Assembly: GCF_029537375.1 (NCBI RefSeq)
Contig: NZ_CP120679.1
Coordinates: 477,501 to 541,500, forward strand
DNA: 64,000 nucleotides
Source of the DNA: Bacillus sp. HSf4
Lineage (GTDB): Bacteria > Bacillota > Bacilli > Bacillales > Bacillaceae
Reading direction: 5' to 3'
The notes beneath the pieces are model-generated. The model saw only the letters and a list, made by a program, of their open reading frames with translations, ran no database searches and was not told where the DNA came from. This document shows positions 37,546-46,742 of this stretch, in pieces; the stretch's first letter is position 1, and every line of letters starts with the position of its first letter. The position numbers and the translations under genes were made by a program.

Positions 37546-39036
37546 TTATTTTACACCCTTCATAAACTGCTGAATTTTCGGTGAAAGCATAAAGAGAAGG
37601 ACGCCTAATAGAATCGCTATGCCGCCTATGATGCCGAAGTAGGCGATTTCCGTATCTTCGCTGTAAAATCTGACGACCTGAGCGTTGATGGCCTGTGCGG
37701 AGGCGTTTGACAGGAACCATAAGCTCATCGTCTGCGCCGAGAAAGCCGCCGGTGCAAGCTTTGTCGTTGCTGACAGACCGACTGGCGAGAGACACAATTC
37801 TCCAAGCACGACAATCAGAAAGCTGAGCACAAGCCACATAGGATTTGCCAGTGTTTCAGTGCCGTTGATGTAGGCAGGGAAAATCATGACGATGAATGAC
37901 AAGCCCGCGAACACGAGGCCGAGAGCGAATTTCGTCGGTGTTGCCGGCTGCCGTTTTCCAAGCCGCATCCAGATCCAGGCGAAAACAGGCGCCAGTGCGA
38001 CGATGAACAATGGATTCAACGACTGGAACCAGGATGAATGCAATTGAATCCCTAAAAATTCTAAATGAGTGCGTTTATCCGCGTAAGTAGCCAAAATATT
38101 TGAACCCTGTTCCTGAATCGCCCAGAACATCATGGACGCGATAAAGAGCGGAATATAGGCGACTAGACGTGAACGTTCATCAATTGTCGTTTTGGAGCTC
38201 TTATACATCACAATGAAATAAATGAGCGGTATCAAAATACCCAAAACGCTGACGATCATAGTAAATAATTTGATTGTCATAACGCCGGTCATGATTAAAT
38301 AGCCAAAGACCACAGCGATAATCAGTGCGCCTATTCCGATGCCCCCGAACACTTTTTTCCTTTCGGCAGGTGTCAGCGGATTCGGTACTGTTCGTCCCGC
38401 AGGTCCGAGGCTTTTCTTTCTCGTCGCGATGTAAGTGACGAGTCCGAGAAACATTCCGATGGCAGCAAGGCTGAATCCAAGGTGGTAGTTATAGGTTTGG
38501 CCGACGGTTCCGACAATGATCGGTGCGAGGAATCCGCCAAGGTTGATGCCCATGTAGAAAATACTGAAACCGGAATCGCGACGTGTATCCTCAGGGCTGT
38601 ACAGGTCGCCGACAACGCTTGAAACGTTTGGCTTCAAAAGGCCCGTTCCGATAATGATCAGGAACATGCTGATGAAGAAAGCTGTAACACTTCCCGGGAA
38701 AGACAAAAGAATGTGACCAAACATGATCAATACACCGCCATAAAATACGGTGTTTGCCGTTCCAAGGAGCCTGTCCGCTATCCAGCCGCCGATAATTCCC
38801 GACATATAGACGAGGGAGCCGTATACGGCCATGATTGAGTTGGCTGTCGTCTCACTAAAGCCGAGACCGCCTTTCGTCACTTCGGTATACAAGTAATAGA
38901 TAAGGATGGCTCTCATTCCGTAGTATGAGAAGCGCTCCCAAAATTCGGTGAAAAATAGAGTGAAGAGACCGCGGGGATGTCCAAAAAACCCCTTTTGCGG
39001 AATGTTTTGAAAAATTTCTTTTTGATGATTTGACAT
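37546..39036 (-). CDS. yclF: POT/PTR family proton-dependent peptide transporter
   Basis: About 496 aa, 12-14 membrane helices. POT signatures: FFTEFWERFSYYGMRAILIYYL (E1XXERFXYY) in helix 1, GGWIADRLLG, and FYMGINLGGFLAPI (helix 5). Imports di- and tripeptides with protons. ATG 39036 behind AAGGAGT. It carries a strong sigma-A promoter (39070-39098) and stands alone; in B. subtilis YclF occupies the same position before yclG and gerK. Confidence 0.9.
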   Translation of the reverse strand: MSNHQKEIFQNIPQKGFFGHPRGLFTLFFTEFWERFSYYGMRAILIYYLYTEVTKGGLGFSETTANSIMAVYGSLVYMSGIIGGWIADRLLGTANTVFYGGVLIMFGHILLSFPGSVTAFFISMFLIIIGTGLLKPNVSSVVGDLYSPEDTRRDSGFSIFYMGINLGGFLAPIIVGTVGQTYNYHLGFSLAAIGMFLGLVTYIATRKKSLGPAGRTVPNPLTPAERKKVFGGIGIGALIIAVVFGYLIMTGVMTIKLFTMIVSVLGILIPLIYFIVMYKSSKTTIDERSRLVAYIPLFIASMMFWAIQEQGSNILATYADKRTHLEFLGIQLHSSWFQSLNPLFIVALAPVFAWIWMRLGKRQPATPTKFALGLVFAGLSFIVMIFPAYINGTETLANPMWLVLSFLIVVLGELCLSPVGLSATTKLAPAAFSAQTMSLWFLSNASAQAINAQVVRFYSEDTEIAYFGIIGGIAILLGVLLFMLSPKIQQFMKGVK

Positions 39037-39069
39037 TCGCAATACTCCTTCTTTTCTGAGCTTATAAAA

Positions 39070-39098
39070 ATCATATTCTTATATAATGTTCGTGTCAA
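39070..39098 (-). promoter_or_regulatory. Sigma-A promoter of yclF
   Basis: On the minus strand TTGACA (plus 39093-39098), 17-bp spacer, TATGAT (plus 39070-39075). Near-consensus; about 35 bp before the start codon. Confidence 0.8.
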
Positions 39099-39299
39099 TA
39101 CACCTTCGAATGATTTGTCATTCAGTAGATGGCGAGACATGCTTTAGAAGCGCTTTATACCAAGTCTTAAAAAAGTTTTCCAAGAAAGTCTATATTAAAA
39201 GATTTTTTAATAAAATTTTATCTATTTTTGTACAAGCAAATTTGCTCAATTTGCATATACATGTTAAGAAAAGGTTTTCAGGAAGGAGGTAAAAGCAGC

Positions 39300-41060
39300 G
39301 TGCTGCAGCAGCAACCCGAAGAGATGTGGATGACTGTTGTCGATGTGACCAAATTTGGAGCGGTCGGCGACGGTCAAACGGATTGTACAGAGGAAATCAA
39401 TGAATGCTTAAGGTGGACAAAGTCTATGGGCTACAGCACTGTCTGGATCCCAAATGGCACGTATTTGATCGACGGGACGCTCAATGGGGATCAGGCGTTT
39501 CCGTTTCGGAATGCAGGAATCAATGTTCCAAGCGATATCACGATTCTAATGGATGCTGAAGCCGTTATCAAAGTCAAACCTAACCGTTCATGGGGGTACT
39601 CTGCTTTTTATATAGGCGGAAGATCCAATATTAAAATTTCCGGGGGCAACATCATAGGGGACAGAGATGAACACACGTATACCCCGTCACCGAGGCCGAC
39701 CCATGAATGGGGCTTTGGCATTTGTATCGAAGGGTCTAAAAATGTGCTGGTCGAACATGTAAGAATCGCCGATTTCACAGGCGACGGCTTGATTATCAGC
39801 TCCGGCGGCCAGAACTATCAACCTTCCGAGCATATCAAGGTCATCGATTGTGACATCAGGCGTTCGCGAAGAAATAACATCTCGATCACAGGCTGTGATT
39901 TTGTCCTTGTCGAGAGATGCAGGATCGAGGATGCCGGAACAGGCAATGGGACAGCTCCGCGCTTTGGCATCGATATCGAAGGGTACAGTGAAGGAGACAT
40001 CGTGTATGAAGAACCCGTCAATGTGACGATACGAAACAATTCTTTTAAAGGCAATGTCAAAAGCGCGGTCTCCAATTACAATGGAACATCCGTTTTAATC
40101 GAAGGCAACTTTGCCGACGGAACGATATCTTATGGCTATGGGACCCGGACGACGATCGCAAACAATGTGATCAAGAAAAATGCTGAAAACAGAGAGCAGA
40201 CAACAGGAATTGCCGGTTTGGGGACCGGGGTTTTGGAAGAAAGAAGTGACGCGGTGATCACAGGTAACTTGATTTCCGGGTTCTCGACAGGTATGGACCT
40301 TCGCGGAAAAAGCATTCTCGTCACAGGAAACAAGATTCAAGGCTTTGAAAACACCGGAATCCTTGCTTATCAAGCCTCGGATACTTTTATTGAAGGTAAT
40401 GATATTGAAAACGGCATCGGGGAAACAAAGAACGGCACTGCTTTTGGCATCACACAGTCAGACAATATCATCTTTTCCAACAATAAGATCCATCATGTCA
40501 TGCTGGCGGTGAGAAGCACAGGCACTGATGTCGAGATCAAAGACAACGTCATCAGGCAGTTTTCCAGAGGCATCTGGGTGTCACAGGGAAACGCGGTCAT
40601 CGAAAATAATTCTATTTCCCCGGCGGGGTTTCAAATCGCCCCCGAATCATATGCCATTTCCGTTACAAACACGGCCTCTGTCACCATTCGGCATAACACC
40701 ATCTCCCGTTTTAAAAACTTCCCGATCTACTGTACGACAAATCAGAAAACGAAAATCATCAGCAATATCATTGAAGATTCACCGCTCATCGTGACGGTGT
40801 TCCTTTCCGCAGGCTCCCATGAAATAACAGGCAACTCGATTACGCTCGCCAGACCGTCGGGACCGGCGATGGTCCTCTATCTCAGCCAGTCGCAAGGCTC
40901 CTCTATCATAGATAACACCATCCAGAGTCAAACGGCCGGCAGGATCACAGCCATCCAAACCGATACTTCAAGAAATTCGCTGATCGCTGGGAACACGATC
41001 ATCAATGGGATGATCCATTCCCATCCGACCGATACGGTCAGCGGCAATATCGAGGTATGA
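39300..41060 (+). CDS. yclG: Parallel beta-helix protein, pectate-lyase/glycosidase fold
   Basis: About 586 aa. Starts with the pectate-lyase-3/rhamnogalacturonase-type motif DVTKFGAVGDGQTDCTEEINECL and then repeats of right-handed beta-helix coils (NNISITGCDFVLVERCRIED, NVTIRNNSFKGN, IIFSNNKIHHVM and others), with no signal peptide. GTG start 39300 with GGAAGGAGGT 9-10 nt upstream; longer open frame from 39228 has no support. Catalytic activity is not certain; the position next to the spore germination receptor and lack of export signal leave open a spore-associated role. Corresponds to YclG in B. subtilis. Confidence 0.8.
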   Translation: MLQQQPEEMWMTVVDVTKFGAVGDGQTDCTEEINECLRWTKSMGYSTVWIPNGTYLIDGTLNGDQAFPFRNAGINVPSDITILMDAEAVIKVKPNRSWGYSAFYIGGRSNIKISGGNIIGDRDEHTYTPSPRPTHEWGFGICIEGSKNVLVEHVRIADFTGDGLIISSGGQNYQPSEHIKVIDCDIRRSRRNNISITGCDFVLVERCRIEDAGTGNGTAPRFGIDIEGYSEGDIVYEEPVNVTIRNNSFKGNVKSAVSNYNGTSVLIEGNFADGTISYGYGTRTTIANNVIKKNAENREQTTGIAGLGTGVLEERSDAVITGNLISGFSTGMDLRGKSILVTGNKIQGFENTGILAYQASDTFIEGNDIENGIGETKNGTAFGITQSDNIIFSNNKIHHVMLAVRSTGTDVEIKDNVIRQFSRGIWVSQGNAVIENNSISPAGFQIAPESYAISVTNTASVTIRHNTISRFKNFPIYCTTNQKTKIISNIIEDSPLIVTVFLSAGSHEITGNSITLARPSGPAMVLYLSQSQGSSIIDNTIQSQTAGRITAIQTDTSRNSLIAGNTIINGMIHSHPTDTVSGNIEV

Positions 41061-41064
41061 CAAC

Positions 41065-41098
41065 ATAAGCTCCCTGTTGTCGGGGAGCTTATTTTTTA
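41065..41098. terminator. Bidirectional terminator after yclG
   Basis: ATAAGCTCCC/GGGGAGCTTAT stem with a 7-nt loop followed by TTTTTT on the plus strand; the stop codon of the convergent small membrane gene is inside the stem. Confidence 0.8.
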
Positions 41099-41352
41099 GG
41101 TTGTTTTTTTCTCTTGCTCATCGCATTATCGATCGCCTCCGCTAAAACAACCAATATATAAAAGAGGACCCATTCGCCCACTTCCAATATGGCAAACGTC
41201 AGATTATTGTGCAGGGCTTCAGGCAGATTCATTCCCTGCCATATGTCAAGCAAGACGGAAAAAGTCATCAGACAAAAGAACAGCAAAATCGTTATACCGA
41301 TGAGTTTCACTTTCGACCACGCTCCGTTCTCCGTTATGTTTTCTGTTTTCAT
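41089..41352 (-). CDS. Small two-helix membrane protein (87 aa)
   Basis: Two hydrophobic stretches (KLIGITILLFFCLMTFSVLL and FAILEVGEWVLFYILVVLAEA) and a lysine-rich C-terminus. Divergent from gerKA by 82 bp. The ATG at 41352 has only a weak purine-rich leader. No family recognised; proximity to gerK suggests, without proof, expression in the forespore. Could share regulatory DNA with gerKA. Confidence 0.55.
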   Translation of the reverse strand: MKTENITENGAWSKVKLIGITILLFFCLMTFSVLLDIWQGMNLPEALHNNLTFAILEVGEWVLFYILVVLAEAIDNAMSKRKKQPKK

Positions 41353-41434
41353 AAAGCGTTATTCGCAGGGAATAGTATAAATGTACTTTTGTCAAGGAAA
41401 CATATGAAAAACAAAAAAGGGGATTCTGACAGCC

Positions 41435-43072
41435 ATGCCATTCTTTTTTAAAGGTCGTCCCAAAACAGAAAAAAAACGAGAATCTCTGATGAGCGATGAT
41501 AAAACGCCGGAAAGCAGCCATGTCCATGGCTTAGTTCGGTTTTCACTTGCCGAAAATCTCGATGTTATCAAAGAAATCACCGGAAACAGCGCGGATGTCG
41601 TCACCCGCAAGGTGAAAACAGGCGTCGATGGAGAAATAGAAGTAGCCGTGGTGTATATCGGCGGCATTACCGATGAGAAAGCGATACACGATTTTTTGCT
41701 TGAATCGATCCTGAATGCCGCGGAGCTGAAGGAGAAGGAGAGCGGCTTTGAGGTTCTTGAGGTGATTGCCGGGGACGCCGTCGCACTTGGCGGGGTGAAG
41801 CGGGAGAAACAGCTCGATCACATTCTGAATTCGCTGATGGCCGGAAGCACGGTCATTTTTGCTGAAGGGACGCAGAGCGCGGTCGTCACCAGCACAAAAG
41901 GCGGGGAAAAGCGCTCCATCAAAGAACCGGAAAACCAGCAGGCGTTTCGCGGGCCGCGCGAAGGTTTTATTGAATCGCTTGATACGAATATCGCAATGGT
42001 TCGGAAAATCATCAAAAACCCCAATCTTTGGGTCGAAAAAGTGAACATGGGCAGCGTCACCAAAACGGATGTCGCAATCATGTACATCAATGGAATCTGC
42101 AATAAAAAAACGGTCAAAGAAGTGAAAAAGAGACTCGCGGGAATCGAGATGGACAGCATTCTCGAATCAGGCTATATCGAACAGTTTATAGAGGATGTCT
42201 CCTTCACGACTTTTCCGACGGTTTATCACACTGAAAGACCGGATATGGTGGCGGGAAACCTGCTTGAAGGAAGAATCGCGATTCTTGTTGACGGAACACC
42301 GTTTGTCCTGCTTGTTCCGGCTGTTTTTATTCAATTTTTTCAATCTGTTGAAGACTATTACTCCCGATTTGATATTGCGACATTTATCCGTTTTTTGCGC
42401 GTTCTCATCTTTTTTATATCATTGATCGCTCCCGCCGTATATGTCGGTGCGACGACGTTTCACCAGGAAATGATTCCGACACAGCTTCTCGTCGTCATTG
42501 CCGCACAGCGTGAAAATGTTCCTTTTCCGGCTGTGGTGGAAGCTTTGATCATGGAAGTATCATTTGAAATTTTGCGTGAAGCGGGCATCCGCCTTCCGAA
42601 AGCGATCGGCTCTGCGGTCTCGATTGTGGGCGCCATCGTCATTGGCCAGGCGTCGGTTCAAGCGGGGATCGTGTCTCCGGCGATGGTTATCATCGTCGCC
42701 ATCACCGCAATATCAAGTTTTGCGACACCATCCTTTGCGATGGCCATCTCCGCCAGGCTGATTCGTTTTTTCTTCATATTGGCCGCGTCGACGACAGGCT
42801 TTTTCGGGATTATTTTAGGGCTGATCGTCATGTTTGTCCATTTATGCAGCATTCGCTCCTTCGGTGTTCCATATATGACGCCTTTTGCGCCGTTTGTCTC
42901 CAAAAATTGGGGAGATTCTATTGTCCGCGCCCCTTGGTGGACGCATGAGGAAAGGCCTGATTTGATCGGCAATGATAATAAGCTCCGCCAAGGAAAAGAT
43001 CAGAAGCCCAATGCACCGGATTCAAGCGAAATGAAGATAAAGCAAAAAGAAGGTGACCAAAATGAAACGTAG
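41435..43072 (+). CDS. gerKA: Spore germination receptor subunit A
   Basis: 545 aa GerA family. Large N-terminal soluble domain (residues 1-300) with the conserved DVVTRKV, GGITDEKAIHDFLLESIL and FRGPREGFIESLDTNIAMVRK stretches, then about five membrane helices in the C-terminal half and a hydrophilic tail. With GerKB and GerKC it forms the GerK nutrient receptor in the spore inner membrane, responding in B. subtilis to glucose as part of the AGFK mixture. Start at ATG 41435 with AAAAGGGG some 13 nt upstream. Overlaps gerKC by 11 bp. Confidence 0.95.
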   Translation: MPFFFKGRPKTEKKRESLMSDDKTPESSHVHGLVRFSLAENLDVIKEITGNSADVVTRKVKTGVDGEIEVAVVYIGGITDEKAIHDFLLESILNAAELKEKESGFEVLEVIAGDAVALGGVKREKQLDHILNSLMAGSTVIFAEGTQSAVVTSTKGGEKRSIKEPENQQAFRGPREGFIESLDTNIAMVRKIIKNPNLWVEKVNMGSVTKTDVAIMYINGICNKKTVKEVKKRLAGIEMDSILESGYIEQFIEDVSFTTFPTVYHTERPDMVAGNLLEGRIAILVDGTPFVLLVPAVFIQFFQSVEDYYSRFDIATFIRFLRVLIFFISLIAPAVYVGATTFHQEMIPTQLLVVIAAQRENVPFPAVVEALIMEVSFEILREAGIRLPKAIGSAVSIVGAIVIGQASVQAGIVSPAMVIIVAITAISSFATPSFAMAISARLIRFFFILAASTTGFFGIILGLIVMFVHLCSIRSFGVPYMTPFAPFVSKNWGDSIVRAPWWTHEERPDLIGNDNKLRQGKDQKPNAPDSSEMKIKQKEGDQNET

Positions 43073-44288
43073 GCTGGCCATCTTGTTCATGCTTGCTGCC
43101 GTTTCCCTTTTTTTGACGGGCTGCTGGGATAAACGGGAATTGACCGACTTGTCGCTCGTTTCAGCTATCGGTATTGACAAGGGTGAAAAATCGAAATATG
43201 TGATGAGCTTTCAGATCGTCAATCCCAATAGCGCCGCCGGCGGACTGCAGGGTGGACAAGGGGGAGACAGGCCGCCCGTATCAAACTATTCGGTCGCCGG
43301 GAACAACCTGACGGAAATGAGCCGCCATGCTTCGACGAAAATTTCCAGGGAGCTCTATTATTCCCATACAAACCTTGTTGTCGTCGATGAAGCACTTGCT
43401 AAAGATGAAGGGATCATTAAAATACTTGACGTTCTTGACCGTGACACCGATTTTCGCGCAACAGCGACGATTATCATTTCACACGGAAAAAAAGCGAGAG
43501 ATTTAATCAAGGCGCTGACACCGATCGATAAAATTCCCTCAAACAAAGTGAACAAAACATTGCAATTCACGGAACAGGATCTTGGAGAGCATATGAAGAC
43601 AAGCGTTCAAGATGTGATCAAATGTTTAACCTCTCAAGCGAGGCATCCGGTCATTCCGTCATTCAAACTGGTGGGCAGCACACAGAAAGCCGAAAAGATG
43701 GAAAATGTTCAGTCCACCGCCCCGTCAGCAACGGTTGAAGCCGACGGCTTAGCGGTGATCAAAGAGGGAAAGCTCGTTGATTACCTTAATGGTAAAACCG
43801 CAAGAGGCGTTCTGTGGATTCGGAACAAAATAAAACGGACCTATATTACGCTTTCATTAGACAATGAAGAGCAGTCTGTCACTTACGATGTCATTCGCCA
43901 GAAGACCAATGTCTCGGCAAGGCTGAAAAACAACCGGCCGGCCATTTCCGTTCATGTAGAAGTGGAGGGGGATATTGGCGAAGTCGGCGTTCCCATCAGC
44001 CTGGAAGATCCGAATGTCCTTGATCGAATTGAGAAGCGGACAGCCAAAAAAATAAAAAAGGAACTGCAGCACACGATCGATATCGTCAAACAGCATAAAA
44101 CTGATGTTCTTCAATTCGGTGATGTCGTCTATCGATCATATCCGGCGCTTTGGAATAAAATCGAGCCCGAGTGGAGCAACCGCTATTTTCCTGATTTGGA
44201 TGTCGATATTACGGTAAATGCTTATGTGCGCAGAACGGGATTAAGAAGCGACCCGAACATATTGAATTATAGGGAAGGCCGTTCATGA
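43062..44288 (+). CDS. gerKC: Spore germination receptor lipoprotein subunit C
   Basis: About 408 aa, Ger(x)C family. Lipoprotein signal with lipobox LTGC (AVSLFLTGCWDKRELTDLSLVSAIGID), which is the classic GerC N-terminus. ATG 43062 follows GAAGGTGA 5-6 nt upstream; an in-frame GTG at 43053 lies within that ribosome-binding site. The A-C-B order is characteristic of the gerK operon. Confidence 0.95.
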   Translation: MKRRLAILFMLAAVSLFLTGCWDKRELTDLSLVSAIGIDKGEKSKYVMSFQIVNPNSAAGGLQGGQGGDRPPVSNYSVAGNNLTEMSRHASTKISRELYYSHTNLVVVDEALAKDEGIIKILDVLDRDTDFRATATIIISHGKKARDLIKALTPIDKIPSNKVNKTLQFTEQDLGEHMKTSVQDVIKCLTSQARHPVIPSFKLVGSTQKAEKMENVQSTAPSATVEADGLAVIKEGKLVDYLNGKTARGVLWIRNKIKRTYITLSLDNEEQSVTYDVIRQKTNVSARLKNNRPAISVHVEVEGDIGEVGVPISLEDPNVLDRIEKRTAKKIKKELQHTIDIVKQHKTDVLQFGDVVYRSYPALWNKIEPEWSNRYFPDLDVDITVNAYVRRTGLRSDPNILNYREGRS

Positions 44289-44310
44289 CGAAAAAAGGAG
44301 GGGATTTTAG

Positions 44311-45411
44311 ATGGAAAAAGCAAAAATCAGTGCGAGCCAGCTGTTTGTGCTGATTATTCTGTTTGAACTCAGCAGTTCCCTGCTGATATTCCCCGGCCAG
44401 TCTGCAGAGCAGGACGCATGGCTGGCGATTCTGTTTGGAACAGTCGGCGGCCTTGCTCTGTTTTTAATGCATCATTATTTTTATCAGGTCAATCCGGATA
44501 TGACTCCTTATGATACAGTGATGCAGATGTTTGGAAAGCCGATCGGCTGGACCATTTCATTTCTTTACATTATTTACTACAGCTACATTGCAGCGCGCGT
44601 GTTGCGCGATTTTGGCGAAATGCTGCTTACTTCAGCCTATCCGAACACGCCGATCGTTTTTGCAAACGGACTCTTGATTGCGGTTTGCATTTATACCGTC
44701 AGAAAGGGGATCGAAGTATTAGCGAGAGCCGGTGAACTGCTGTTTGGCATCATGTTTGTGATCGCGGTCGCAGGCTTTCTTCTGATCGTTTTTTCCGGTT
44801 TGATCGATCCGCGCCAGCTGCTGCCCATCCTTGGAGACGGTATCAAACCAATGTTGAATGCCGCGCTGACGGAAACCTTGTATTTTCCGTTTGGAGAGAT
44901 CATCGTTTTTACGCTCATCATGCCGTACATCAGCGAGCCGAAAAAAGTCAAAAAAGCCGGTTTGTGGGCGATCGCGATCAGCGGAGCTGTTTTGTCCCTC
45001 AATGTGGCCATGAACATCAGCGTGCTCGGCGTCGATCTGAATATGCGCTTCCGCTTTCCGCTGCTCAGCACGATCCAAACGATTCAAGTGGCTGAGTTTT
45101 TGGATCGGCTTGATGTCATTTTTATGCTTGTTCTCGTCATTGGCGGCTTCTTTAAAATGAGCGTTTTCATGTATGCCGTCACTGAAGGAATCTCCATCTT
45201 ATTCAAAGTGAAGCATTCGTCAAAAGTCGTTCACGCCGTCGGGATTGTGATATTAATTTTGTCGGTCTCCATAGCCAGCAACATTTCTGAGCATGTCAAA
45301 GAAGGAATTCAATTTGTGCCATTATACATACACTTGCCGATGCAAGTGATATTTCCGGCTTTCATGTGCCTTTTTGTGTATTTTAAAACAAGAAAGCGAA
45401 AAAAAGTGTAA
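44311..45411 (+). CDS. gerKB: Spore germination receptor permease-like subunit B
   Basis: 366 aa GerAB/spore permease family of the APC superfamily, ten membrane helices, beginning MEKAKISASQLFVLIILFELSSSLLIFP. Contains GEMLLTSAYPNTPIVFANGL. It is the likely ligand-binding subunit. AAAGGAGGGGA before the ATG. Its 3' end runs directly into the promoter of the Mta-like gene. Confidence 0.95.
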   Translation: MEKAKISASQLFVLIILFELSSSLLIFPGQSAEQDAWLAILFGTVGGLALFLMHHYFYQVNPDMTPYDTVMQMFGKPIGWTISFLYIIYYSYIAARVLRDFGEMLLTSAYPNTPIVFANGLLIAVCIYTVRKGIEVLARAGELLFGIMFVIAVAGFLLIVFSGLIDPRQLLPILGDGIKPMLNAALTETLYFPFGEIIVFTLIMPYISEPKKVKKAGLWAIAISGAVLSLNVAMNISVLGVDLNMRFRFPLLSTIQTIQVAEFLDRLDVIFMLVLVIGGFFKMSVFMYAVTEGISILFKVKHSSKVVHAVGIVILILSVSIASNISEHVKEGIQFVPLYIHLPMQVIFPAFMCLFVYFKTRKRKKV

Positions 45412-45419
45412 AGTTGATG

Positions 45420-45450
45420 TTGACCTCAACCTTAGGTCACCCCTTAAGAT
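45420..45450 (+). promoter_or_regulatory. MerR-type promoter/operator of the Mta-like gene
   Basis: TTGACC (45420-45425), 19-bp spacer, TAAGAT (45445-45450); inside is the palindrome TGACCTCAACCTTAGGTCA (45421-45439). The overlong 19-bp spacer with a palindrome between -35 and -10 is diagnostic of MerR-family activation by DNA distortion. Confidence 0.85.
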
Positions 45451-45472
45451 TACATACCGAGGTGAAGTTTAC

Positions 45473-46201
45473 ATGCTTTATACGGTAAAAGAGGTTGCAA
45501 GATTGGCCAATATCACGATCAAAACGCTGTATCATTATCATAAAATAGGTCTTTTGTGTCCGACTAAGGTGACGGAAGCCGGCTACCGCCTGTATGGAAT
45601 CAAAGAGCTCGAACGGCTGCAGCAGATCCTGTTTTATCGCGAGCTGGAATTTCCCCTCAAAAAAATTCAACAAATCTTAGACGGTGAAGCTGATCGATTG
45701 ACACTTTTACGGGAGCAAAAAAAGCTTTTCCTCTCCAAAATGAAGAGGATGGAACAGCTTTTGGAGACGCTTGAGCAATCGATCAGGCACGCCGGGAAAG
45801 GAGAAATGATGGATCAGGAAGCGATGTTTAAAGGTTTTTCCAGCAGTGAAGAATGGGAGGAAGCGCTCGATGAGCAGAGGCAGTATTTGCAAGAGATGTA
45901 TGATGTGGATATTCTGAAAGGTGAGCCGATCATAGCGGAAGAGATGAACGAAAAAGCCGAGGAAGCCAGCCGTTTCATGAGCGGGATGGCTGAGGCGCTA
46001 AAGAACGGTTTAAAACACGACCATGAACAAGTGCAGGCTTCGATTAAACAGCACATCGGTTTTTTAGGTATCACGGCGCAAGACTTTCAGGCGCAGACCC
46101 GTTTCTTTATAGAAGACGATTTTCACCGCGGTGTGCTTGAAAGCCAGCAGACAGGACTGTCCTATTATATGATGGCGGCGGCAGAAGCGTTTGCCGTCTA
46201 A
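45473..46201 (+). CDS. mta: MerR family regulator with TipAS-like domain (Mta-like)
   Basis: About 242 aa. MerR helix-turn-helix at residues 1-70 (LYTVKEVARLANITIKTLYHYHKIGLL, then GYRLYGIKELERLQQILFYRE), a dimerisation coiled coil, and a C-terminal TipAS/antibiotic-recognition-like helical domain (EEWEEALDEQRQYLQEMYD). ATG 45473 with GAGGTGA 7 nt upstream; longer frame from 45374 lies in gerKB. Same size and position as Mta of B. subtilis, a global activator of multidrug transporters, but similarity within the sensor domain is only moderate by eye. Autoregulated through the operator upstream. Confidence 0.8.
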   Translation: MLYTVKEVARLANITIKTLYHYHKIGLLCPTKVTEAGYRLYGIKELERLQQILFYRELEFPLKKIQQILDGEADRLTLLREQKKLFLSKMKRMEQLLETLEQSIRHAGKGEMMDQEAMFKGFSSSEEWEEALDEQRQYLQEMYDVDILKGEPIIAEEMNEKAEEASRFMSGMAEALKNGLKHDHEQVQASIKQHIGFLGITAQDFQAQTRFFIEDDFHRGVLESQQTGLSYYMMAAAEAFAV

Positions 46202-46349
46202 AAAAAGCGGTGTCCCGTATGAGGCGGGGTTCTCATCTGATCTTGATGTTGCAAACAGATTCTTAAATTCCTGCTGAGGGGCATATTTCATTCCCTCTCA
46301 GGGTAGATACCCACTATTCTTGTTGCTACAATGAAACTAAATCATAATG

Positions 46350-46573
46350 TATAATCAATATACAATCAGTATACACTTCTATTCTCAAACACAGATCGAG
46401 CAGACATGAATATAATTTATTCTGAAGAGTATATTGTAAATACAAAAAGATCGAAGATGCTCGCTACATCTCCGATCGGCAATAGAATAGCTCCTGTAAG
46501 GGAGTCGGCTTTTGTCCAATCAAGGGTAGGAACGCCTAGATGTCGGAGTCTGGGGCGTTCTTACTTTTTTTTT
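46350..46573 (+). ncRNA. Putative antisense antitoxin RNA of a type I module
   Basis: A plus-strand transcript of about 210 nt is implied by TATAAT at 46350-46355 (TACAAT 17 bp upstream) and by a hairpin GTAGGAACGCC/GGGCGTTCTTAC (about 46526-46564) followed by nine T's at 46565-46573. Its 3' end overlaps the 3' part of the toxin gene on the other strand, as in txpA/RatA and bsrG/SR4 of B. subtilis. RNA not shown to exist; inferred from signals. Confidence 0.55.
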
Positions 46574-46649
46574 CGAGAAACGATGGGCAAGCGACAGAAT
46601 CCCTACAATCAAGATTCATCATTAACTGAATTGCGCTTTCCACATCCAT
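46536..46649 (-). pseudogene. Frameshifted type I (holin-like) toxin peptide
   Basis: Minus-strand ATG 46649 after GGGAGGTGAGAAC gives MDVESAIQLMMN, then leaves the hydrophobic phase. A shift at about 46612 opens LIVGILSLAHRFSKKK, so the intended peptide is a short membrane toxin of the TxpA/BsrG/holin-like type. The frame as it stands ends at 46536 with 37 residues lacking a membrane helix. The upstream signals are complete: TTGCAG-N17-TATAGA promoter (plus 46714-46742) and a perfect 9-bp hairpin hiding the ribosome-binding site. The toxin is probably inactive through a small deletion. Confidence 0.6.
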
Positions 46650-46652
46650 GTT

Positions 46653-46742
46653 CTCACCTCCCTCTTGCTAAACTGGAGGTGAGCCGAACACCCCTGCAAG
46701 AAGCCGATCTATTTCTATATTTAACTTTAAAGGAAGCTGCAA
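46653..46742 (-). promoter_or_regulatory. Toxin promoter and ribosome-binding-site sequestering hairpin
   Basis: Minus-strand TTGCAG, 17-bp spacer, TATAGA (plus 46714-46742). In the leader CTCACCTCC (plus strand 46675-46683 as GGAGGTGAG) is exactly complementary to the Shine-Dalgarno GGAGGTGAG (plus 46653-46661 as CTCACCTCC), a 13-nt loop between them. Such a leader hairpin is a hallmark of type I toxin messages. Confidence 0.6.
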
